The notes beneath the pieces were generated by a model. That model was not told the origin of the DNA and ran no database searches. It worked only from the letters and a program-made list of their open reading frames with translations. DNA of 11,953 nt, taken from the NCBI GenBank assembly GCA_964364745.1, contig CAYINJ010000017.1, positions 1 to 11,953 of the forward strand, given 5' to 3'. How positions within the stretch are numbered: position 1 is the first letter of the stretch; each line of letters opens with the position of its first letter. This DNA comes from CAYINJ01 sp964364745 (lineage in GTDB: Bacteria > Patescibacteriota > Patescibacteriia > JACRDY01). Position numbers and translations under genes: made by a program. Below, piece after piece: positions 7,929-11,953 of the stretch.

Positions 7929-8672
7929 CTATGACGAGGTAATAGGCGGGGTCTTTTTTCGGAAATACCACCATTGTTGGGCCACCATCAGCAGCGTGGT
8001 CAAACACCAGTACAGCGCCAGGCCACCGGGCAGCTTTAAGCCGATAAACAAAGTCATCACCGGCATGACGTACATCATTTGCTTAGTCATCATCGCCGCC
8101 ATGTCTTCGTCTTTACTGCCGGCAATTTTTCCGCCGGTGGCGGGGTCTGGCGATGGCCGAAGCATCTTCATCATCCAGCCCTGCCAAAATTGCGCCCCGG
8201 CAGCGAGGACGGCTAGAATTACCTGCGGTTGACCCAAATCCATGCCCCAAAACCAGGTATCAATCCGCTCGGGGCTGGCGACGAATGAGTAGAGTAAATC
8301 AAAACTACCATTGGCCAACCCTTGGCGAAACACTTGGTAGACGGCGATCAAGAACGGCAACTGGATCAACATCGGTAAACATGACGACAGCGGATTGATT
8401 TTTTCGGTCTTATACAACTGCATCATCGCCAGGGACTGCTTTTCTTTATTATCTTTGTGCTCGCGCTTGATCGCGTCAAGCTTTGGCTGGAGCGACTGCA
8501 TTGAGTGCTGGGCCTTGAATGACTGGGCGGTAAACGGATACAAAATCAGCCGAATCAAAACCGTCAGCACCACGATGGCCAGCCCAATACTATCCCCCGG
8601 CAAAACATTGTACAGCCAAATCAGGAGGTTGAAGAGGGGTTGATAGAGAATGGTGTAATAAATCGCCATCAT
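7929..8672 (-). CDS. yidC: Membrane protein insertase YidC/Oxa1 family
   Basis: Inserts and helps fold proteins in the cytoplasmic membrane, alone or with SecYEG. At 247 residues it is the short form: an N-terminal helix near 8-24, a core helix with the conserved Arg (R41 in VLIRLILYPF), a charged cytosolic hairpin loop (about 50-98, AQHSMQSLQPKLDAIKREHKDNKE) and the NPLSSCLPMLIQLPF block (93-107). C-terminal helices follow, with LPGGLALYW. There is no large periplasmic domain and no lipoprotein signal. It starts with two consecutive ATGs (8672 and 8669), so the true start could be one codon later. It lies 40 bp after nusA instead of in the usual rpmH-rnpA-yidC-jag neighbourhood. No separate promoter is apparent. 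Confidence 0.96.
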   Translation of the reverse strand: MMAIYYTILYQPLFNLLIWLYNVLPGDSIGLAIVVLTVLIRLILYPFTAQSFKAQHSMQSLQPKLDAIKREHKDNKEKQSLAMMQLYKTEKINPLSSCLPMLIQLPFLIAVYQVFRQGLANGSFDLLYSFVASPERIDTWFWGMDLGQPQVILAVLAAGAQFWQGWMMKMLRPSPDPATGGKIAGSKDEDMAAMMTKQMMYVMPVMTLFIGLKLPGGLALYWCLTTLLMVAQQWWYFRKKTPPITSS

Positions 8673-8712
8673 GGGATGAGTTTTTTATTTTGAGTTAATG
8701 ACGTTGGGTGGG

Positions 8713-10083
8713 TTATTCCGCGGCTGGCGGCTCGGCTGGTGGTACTTCTTCGGCGGCGACTGCTGCAACCGGCGCGGTTGTTTCTTCAACAATTGGTTCG
8801 GCCGAAGCGGCGGTCGCAGCGTCAGTCGCGGCCGCAGCGGCGGCGCGTTCCGCCTCCCCGGCTAACTCTTCGTCGGTTAATTCACGTTTGGTGTTGTCGC
8901 CGGTCAATTCCACGATGCTAATGGCGTGCCCGGTCAACTTAGCGGCCAGGCGGACGTTTTGGCCCAGCTTGCCGATGGCCAGTGACAACTGATCGCTAGC
9001 GACCGTCACTACCGCTCGCTTGTCGGCGTCGTTGACTTCCAAGCTTAATACTTTGGCCGGCGACAGTGAGTTGGTGATAAACGTGCCAATATTTTCCGAC
9101 CATTCAATAATATCAATTTTCTCGCCGGACAATTCGGTGATAATGGTCTGGACCCGGCTACCGCGTTGCCCGACACAGGAACCGATTGGGTCAATGCCTT
9201 CGTCGTCAGTAAAGACGGCGACCTTGCTGCGATTGCCGGCTTCGCGGGCAATCGCTTTGATTTCAATGGTGCCGTTGGCCACTTCGGGGATTTCCATGGC
9301 AAACAATTCACGAACAATTTCGGGGCTGCGGCGCGACAGCACAATCTGGGCCCCGCGGGTGCCGAGTTCGACGGACTTGACGTAGACCTTCAGTCGGTCG
9401 CCAATCCGGTAGCGCTCACGGTCCACCTGTTCTTCCGGCGGCATGATGCCAACGCCGCGAGTTAAATCAATTAAGATCGCTCGGCCGTCGCGCCGCTGCA
9501 CCGTGCCGGTCAAAACCAGCCCCTGTTGATCTTTAAACTCTTCGTAGATGCTGGTGCGTTCGGCCTCGCGGAGCCGTTGGATAATGACCTGTTTGGCCGT
9601 CTGGGCGGCCATCCGGCCATATTCTTCCGGTACACCAAGTTCGACGCGAATCTCATCGCCTTCGACCGCGCCGGCTTTTAGTTCTTGGGCGTCAGTGACC
9701 GAGATGTGCAGTTTGGGATTGTAACGCAGTTCAGCTTCTTCGGCCACCTCTTCTTCCGCCTCGGGTTTAAAACTGTGGTCTTCAAACACCGGCCGGGCTA
9801 CCGGTTCAATAATTTCACCGCGCTCGATGGCCGCCGCGCGTTCGGCCGCTTCGGCTTCGGCTTTGGCTTTGAGTTCATCAGCCACCACGATTTTGACGTC
9901 AAACACCCGCGACTGGCCGGCCTCGGGGTCATATTCCACTTTAATGTTTTGGTTCTTTTGACCAAAATCCTTGCGATAAGCGGCCGCCAAAGCAGCTTCA
10001 ATGGTCGCGATCACCGACTCGACCGGGATGTTCTTTTCCTGGCAAATCTGGGTAATTGCCGCCATGATGGGAGATTGAGCCAT
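8713..10083 (-). CDS. nusA: Transcription termination/antitermination factor NusA
   Basis: RNA polymerase-binding elongation factor that modulates pausing, termination and antitermination. The 456 residues from ATG 10083 comprise the N-terminal RNAP-binding domain (1-180, split by a charged insert at about 68-122), an S1 domain (about 187-252), KH1 (with GSCVGQRGSRVQ at 301-312) and KH2 (LAIGKLGQNVRLA at 368-380). A low-complexity Ala/Glu/Pro tail (about 400-456) replaces the acidic repeats of E. coli NusA. The frame is open to 10137, but ATG 10083 is preferred because the predicted -10 box (10109-10114) lies inside that extension; ATG 10065 also starts a plausible protein (MAAITQI). First gene of the operon with yidC. 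The usual neighbours rimP and infB are absent here. No Shine-Dalgarno. Confidence 0.96.
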   Translation of the reverse strand: MAQSPIMAAITQICQEKNIPVESVIATIEAALAAAYRKDFGQKNQNIKVEYDPEAGQSRVFDVKIVVADELKAKAEAEAAERAAAIERGEIIEPVARPVFEDHSFKPEAEEEVAEEAELRYNPKLHISVTDAQELKAGAVEGDEIRVELGVPEEYGRMAAQTAKQVIIQRLREAERTSIYEEFKDQQGLVLTGTVQRRDGRAILIDLTRGVGIMPPEEQVDRERYRIGDRLKVYVKSVELGTRGAQIVLSRRSPEIVRELFAMEIPEVANGTIEIKAIAREAGNRSKVAVFTDDEGIDPIGSCVGQRGSRVQTIITELSGEKIDIIEWSENIGTFITNSLSPAKVLSLEVNDADKRAVVTVASDQLSLAIGKLGQNVRLAAKLTGHAISIVELTGDNTKRELTDEELAGEAERAAAAAATDAATAASAEPIVEETTAPVAAVAAEEVPPAEPPAAE

Positions 10084-10108
10084 AGAGATAGATCGGGTTA
10101 GTGCCTTT

Positions 10109-10137
10109 AGTATAAAATAATTACCAAGAAGAAACAA
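10109..10137 (-). promoter_or_regulatory. Promoter of the nusA operon
   Basis: On the minus strand TTGTTT (10132-10137) and TATACT (10109-10114) are 17 bp apart. The expected start near 10102 gives a leader of about 20 nt before ATG 10083. It lies just after the yraN terminator, so nusA is a separate transcription unit. Confidence 0.66.
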
Positions 10138-10151
10138 TGCGCTTCATCAGA

Positions 10152-10185
10152 CAAGAAAAAATCACTCTCGAGTATTGAGGGTGAT
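10152..10185 (-). terminator. Rho-independent terminator after yraN
   Basis: Arms 10161-10169 and 10177-10185 form a 9-bp stem with one G-T wobble and a 7-nt loop, and on the minus strand the stem is followed directly by a run of T. This is a classic intrinsic terminator and the clearest in the window. It separates yraN from nusA. Confidence 0.84.
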
Positions 10186-10201
10186 CATCAAGGCCACTGT
10201 A

Positions 10202-10219
10202 AAGCTGTACCGCCAGCTT
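10202..10219 (-). other. Short hairpin between yraN stop and terminator
   Basis: AAGCTG and CAGCTT form a 6-bp perfect stem around a 6-nt loop, 20 bp past the yraN stop. It has no T run. It may stabilise the mRNA end or be chance. Confidence 0.3.
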
Positions 10220-10239
10220 AGCAGCTAATCAGGTATCTG

Positions 10240-10590
10240 TCAATACCAAATCAGGCGGACCAGCGCGCCGCCGGCCGCCGTTTTGGTAATGGCCACCAGG
10301 CCAATTTGCCAGACCGACGCGTTCGGCGCGCGGCTAGCGAGATAATGATCAACCGCTTTTTGGAAGCGATGTTGTTTCAAGCGACCAAAGGCCTCTTCGG
10401 GGTAACCGAATTCAACCGTCCGACGGGTTTTGACTTCGAAAAAGGCCAATTGCCCGGCCTGGCGGGCGATGATATCCACCTCCCCGCCCCGACAGCGGTA
10501 ATTGCGACCGACGATGGTGTAGCCGTGGCCAGCCAGCCACCAGGCGGCCACCCGTTCGCCCCATTGTCCCAATGCTTGACGACGACGCAT
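10240..10590 (-). CDS. yraN: YraN family (UPF0102) nuclease-fold protein
   Basis: A small protein of 116 residues, normal for UPF0102. The restriction-endonuclease-like core is visible: GERVAAWWL (11-19), GYTIVGRNYRCRGGEVDIIA (23-42, with E37 and D39) and FFEVKTRR (50-57, with E52 and K54). This is the Asp/Glu-x-Lys arrangement of Mg-dependent nucleases. The family's physiological role is not firmly established; in most bacteria it lies near rnhB or rsmI, neither of which is present here. ATG 10590 is preferred over an in-frame TTG two codons upstream. The start is preceded within 10 nt by a hairpin and T-rich stretch. The upstream membrane-protein gene ends 67 bp before it. Terminator downstream. 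Confidence 0.92.
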   Translation of the reverse strand: MRRRQALGQWGERVAAWWLAGHGYTIVGRNYRCRGGEVDIIARQAGQLAFFEVKTRRTVEFGYPEEAFGRLKQHRFQKAVDHYLASRAPNASVWQIGLVAITKTAAGGALVRLIWY

Positions 10591-10626
10591 AAACAAAAGC
10601 TCTTGGAGTTAAGTTACTCCGAGAGC
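10591..10626 (-). terminator. Hairpin plus T-rich stretch before yraN
   Basis: Arms 10599-10609 and 10616-10626 form an 11-bp stem with one G-T wobble and a 6-nt loop. On the minus strand TTTTGTTT follows and runs into the yraN ATG. It has the form of a Rho-independent terminator for the upstream three-gene unit, but its position directly before yraN would also let it act as a partial terminator or 5'-leader structure. Confidence 0.62.
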
Positions 10627-10657
10627 GTAGCATATCGACCTTAAACTATTTCTAAAC

Positions 10658-11071
10658 TTATTTCTGGCGGTTCGGCAGGTATTGTTTCTGCATTTGTTCA
10701 GCCACAATCGCTTGCCGCCGAACCGGCATGATCACGAACCAGAAGTAGAACAGCCGGGTTTTCCAGATCATGGCCGCCAAGAGCCAAACCGCTAGCCAGT
10801 ACCGTGACGACAGGTACGGAATCAATTGCCAGATGAAAAACCACAACACCAACCCAAACGCGCCTAGTCCACCAAACATTTGCGCGACTTTGGCATACCA
10901 GCGGCCAGTTAATGAGTCCGCGGTTCGGCTGGATAGCCAGGCACTGACTAGCGCGGCGACCACGCAAAAGACAAATATCCCCAGTAAGACCCAGCGGGCC
11001 AGTGGCTGCATCGCGCCGGGCTGACTGGCCAACCAAAATGACGGACGAAGGAGGACGGACCAATCAATCAT
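10658..11071 (-). CDS. Three-helix membrane protein, unknown function
   Basis: A 137-residue protein I do not recognise. Hydrophobic segments lie at about 24-46, 64-86 and 91-113. A basic, Gln-rich C-terminus (117-137, PVRRQAIVAEQ...PNRQK) is probably cytosolic. The ATG overlaps the methyltransferase stop by 4 bp, implying translational coupling, and the gene is followed by the hairpin before yraN. It is likely a real gene because of the overlap and the clean membrane topology. Function cannot be inferred. Confidence 0.78.
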   Translation of the reverse strand: MIDWSVLLRPSFWLASQPGAMQPLARWVLLGIFVFCVVAALVSAWLSSRTADSLTGRWYAKVAQMFGGLGAFGLVLWFFIWQLIPYLSSRYWLAVWLLAAMIWKTRLFYFWFVIMPVRRQAIVAEQMQKQYLPNRQK

Positions 11072-11631
11072 ACGGCGGGTGAGTTGAGAGTAAAGAGTAA
11101 ACCAAAATGCATCCTACTGGGCGAAAATTCTTTCGTCAAGGTCAGGCCGGCCCGGATCGCCCAGGCGATCACCCCGGCCGCGTTGACGGCTTGCGCCGGC
11201 GGCGGACCAATTGGGGTGTTTGGTTTCCAATCCACGACTAGCAACTGACCACCCGGCTTGAGCAGCCGCAGGGCTTCGGTGAGCATCTGTTGGCGGTTGG
11301 TGTTTTGAAATAGGACATTAATTAATGTCACGACATCAGCCATGTGCGCCGGCAAATGAACTCCGTGTGACTTTTCGGCGTCCCCCCACAGTGGGATAAT
11401 TTGGGTTAAGTTTTCGACGCGGGCTCGAGTGGTGATGGCGGCCAGCACCGGTTTGCGGACATCGACGGCATAGACGCGCCCCCGGCTACCGACCGCCTGC
11501 GCCGCTGGGAAAACACAATACCCGACCGCGCCGCAGCCCAGCTCCACGACCGTCATGCCTGGTCGAATAGTGGTGGTGTCAATGATATTTTGGGGCTTCA
11601 GCCGTTGGCTGCCGCCGGGTTGATGGACCAT
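11068..11631 (-). CDS. Class I SAM-dependent methyltransferase
   Basis: A 187-residue protein with a Rossmann-fold methyltransferase core. Motif I is VVELGCGAVGY (28-38), the second strand ends in acidic D57 (VYAVDVRK), a DAEK stretch lies at 84-87, and a post-core motif reads LRLLKPGGQLLVVDWKP (121-137). It resembles the UbiE-like/Methyltransf_31 group. The substrate is unknown. The glycine-rich loop has Ala-Val in place of the usual Gly/Thr-Gly after GCG, but the fold motifs remain readable. The gene starts 3 bp after the upstream small membrane-protein gene and overlaps the downstream membrane-protein gene by 4 bp, so the enzyme is sandwiched between two small membrane proteins in one operon. 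No Shine-Dalgarno. Confidence 0.88.
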   Translation of the reverse strand: MVHQPGGSQRLKPQNIIDTTTIRPGMTVVELGCGAVGYCVFPAAQAVGSRGRVYAVDVRKPVLAAITTRARVENLTQIIPLWGDAEKSHGVHLPAHMADVVTLINVLFQNTNRQQMLTEALRLLKPGGQLLVVDWKPNTPIGPPPAQAVNAAGVIAWAIRAGLTLTKEFSPSRMHFGLLFTLNSPAV

Positions 11632-11634
11632 AGA

Positions 11635-11898
11635 TTATAGCGATTGCCGACCGGGCGGTAGAAATAGCCAGCCCACGGTCGCGAGTAAAAACCCCTTGAT
11701 TAGACCGGTCATGGTCAATACGCCCAGTAAAGCAATGCCGATGCCAAGTAACTTATACAGCGTGCGGCTGCCGCCGGAAGGGCCAAACTTCGATTCCGCC
11801 CAGTCGCTAGTGCCGAAGTTTTGCAAAATCCACTCCGACTTCCAGGTAATCAGAAAACCGGCAGCGGTCATGACCAATCCGAGGAAAAAGTTCAGCAT
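11635..11898 (-). CDS. Small two-helix membrane protein, unknown function
   Basis: An 87-residue protein with hydrophobic segments at about 2-18 and 50-80. The second is long enough to be one or two helices. Between them is a conserved-looking loop (FGTSDWAESKFGPSGGSR, 28-45). I associate this loop type (WAE...GGSR..YKLLG) with uncharacterised CPR membrane proteins, from memory only. First gene of the operon with the methyltransferase (3-bp gap). A -10 box ends 9 nt before the ATG, so the mRNA may be almost leaderless. Confidence 0.78.
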   Translation of the reverse strand: MLNFFLGLVMTAAGFLITWKSEWILQNFGTSDWAESKFGPSGGSRTLYKLLGIGIALLGVLTMTGLIKGFLLATVGWLFLPPGRQSL

Positions 11899-11907
11899 AT
11901 GTTACTT

Positions 11908-11936
11908 AGTATAGCGCAGATTGGCCGGTTTTGGAA
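11908..11936 (-). promoter_or_regulatory. Promoter of the methyltransferase operon
   Basis: On the minus strand TATACT (11908-11913) ends 9 nt before the ATG at 11898. A weak -35 candidate TTCCAA (11931-11936) is 17 bp upstream. The expected transcript would begin within about 1-3 nt of the start codon. Confidence 0.52.
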
Positions 11937-11953
11937 ACGAAAGCGGCCGCCCC

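Noticed and set aside
9685..10101. Plus-strand frame of 138 codons opposite the nusA N-terminus
   Set aside because: Phe/Gly/Arg-rich antisense shadow of the Glu/Ala codons of NusA; no start signals.
10084..10137. Longer NusA N-terminus starting at 10137
   Set aside because: The extension spans the predicted -10 box and has no similarity to NusA, which normally begins near the MAQSPIMAAI stretch.
10186..10239. A small RNA or tRNA between yraN and its terminator
   Set aside because: Only a 6-bp hairpin is visible, with no cloverleaf, no promoter and no conserved RNA motif.
11634..11639. TATAAT just upstream of the methyltransferase ATG as a promoter
   Set aside because: It overlaps the stop region of the preceding gene and ends only 3 nt before the ATG, too close for even a leaderless start.
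11943..11950. GCGGCCGC near the window end, possible cloning-vector junction
   Set aside because: A NotI octamer can occur by chance in GC-rich DNA, this window is full of GGCC words, and no vector sequence follows.

Overview
The window (about 12 kb, GC roughly mid-50s % by eye) is bacterial, densely packed, and every supported gene lies on the minus strand, so transcription runs from high to low coordinates. The protein set suggests the Patescibacteria/CPR or a similar small-genome lineage. It includes a short YidC with no large periplasmic domain, a NusA with an acidic insert and an Ala/Glu-rich tail, a winged-helix plus nucleotidyltransferase protein of a type I associate with that group, and several small membrane proteins. 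This assignment rests on recognised protein style, not on a marker gene, and is moderate at best. UGA is used as stop and Trp is encoded by UGG, so the genetic code is standard. No tRNA, rRNA, CRISPR array or transposon was seen, and no gap between genes exceeds about 160 bases.

Layout from high to low coordinates: (A) 11898-10240 holds a promoter, a two-helix membrane protein, a SAM methyltransferase, a three-helix membrane protein, a hairpin, yraN and a Rho-independent terminator. (B) 10137-4198 holds a promoter followed by nusA, yidC, a PRC-barrel protein, a nucleotidyltransferase-like protein, an O-antigen-ligase-like membrane protein and an MFS transporter. Gaps in this set are 40 bp or less, or the genes overlap, so it is probably one operon. 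(C) 4165-2110 is a sigma70-type promoter and a perfect CIRCE operator followed by groES-groEL and a strong hairpin. (D) 2049-52 is an extended -10 promoter followed by a Pro-tailed membrane protein, an overlapping Tic20/DUF4870-type membrane protein and pyruvate kinase. Pyruvate kinase is cut by a 51-base poly-C run at the window edge that looks like a sequencing or assembly artefact.

Functionally this is mostly housekeeping: transcription elongation/termination (NusA), membrane protein insertion (YidC), chaperonin under heat-shock-type HrcA/CIRCE control, and glycolysis (pyruvate kinase). A possible envelope-polysaccharide module (ligase-like protein plus MFS exporter) is embedded downstream of nusA-yidC. 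I see no clear new defence or mobile system. The points most worth a second look are: two promoters placed so that the mRNAs should be almost leaderless; the groESL -35 box lying in the loop of the preceding gene's hairpin; an Arg at the potassium-specificity position of pyruvate kinase; a 98-bp out-of-frame overlap that could hide a fusion; and an excess of the octamer TTAATTAA.
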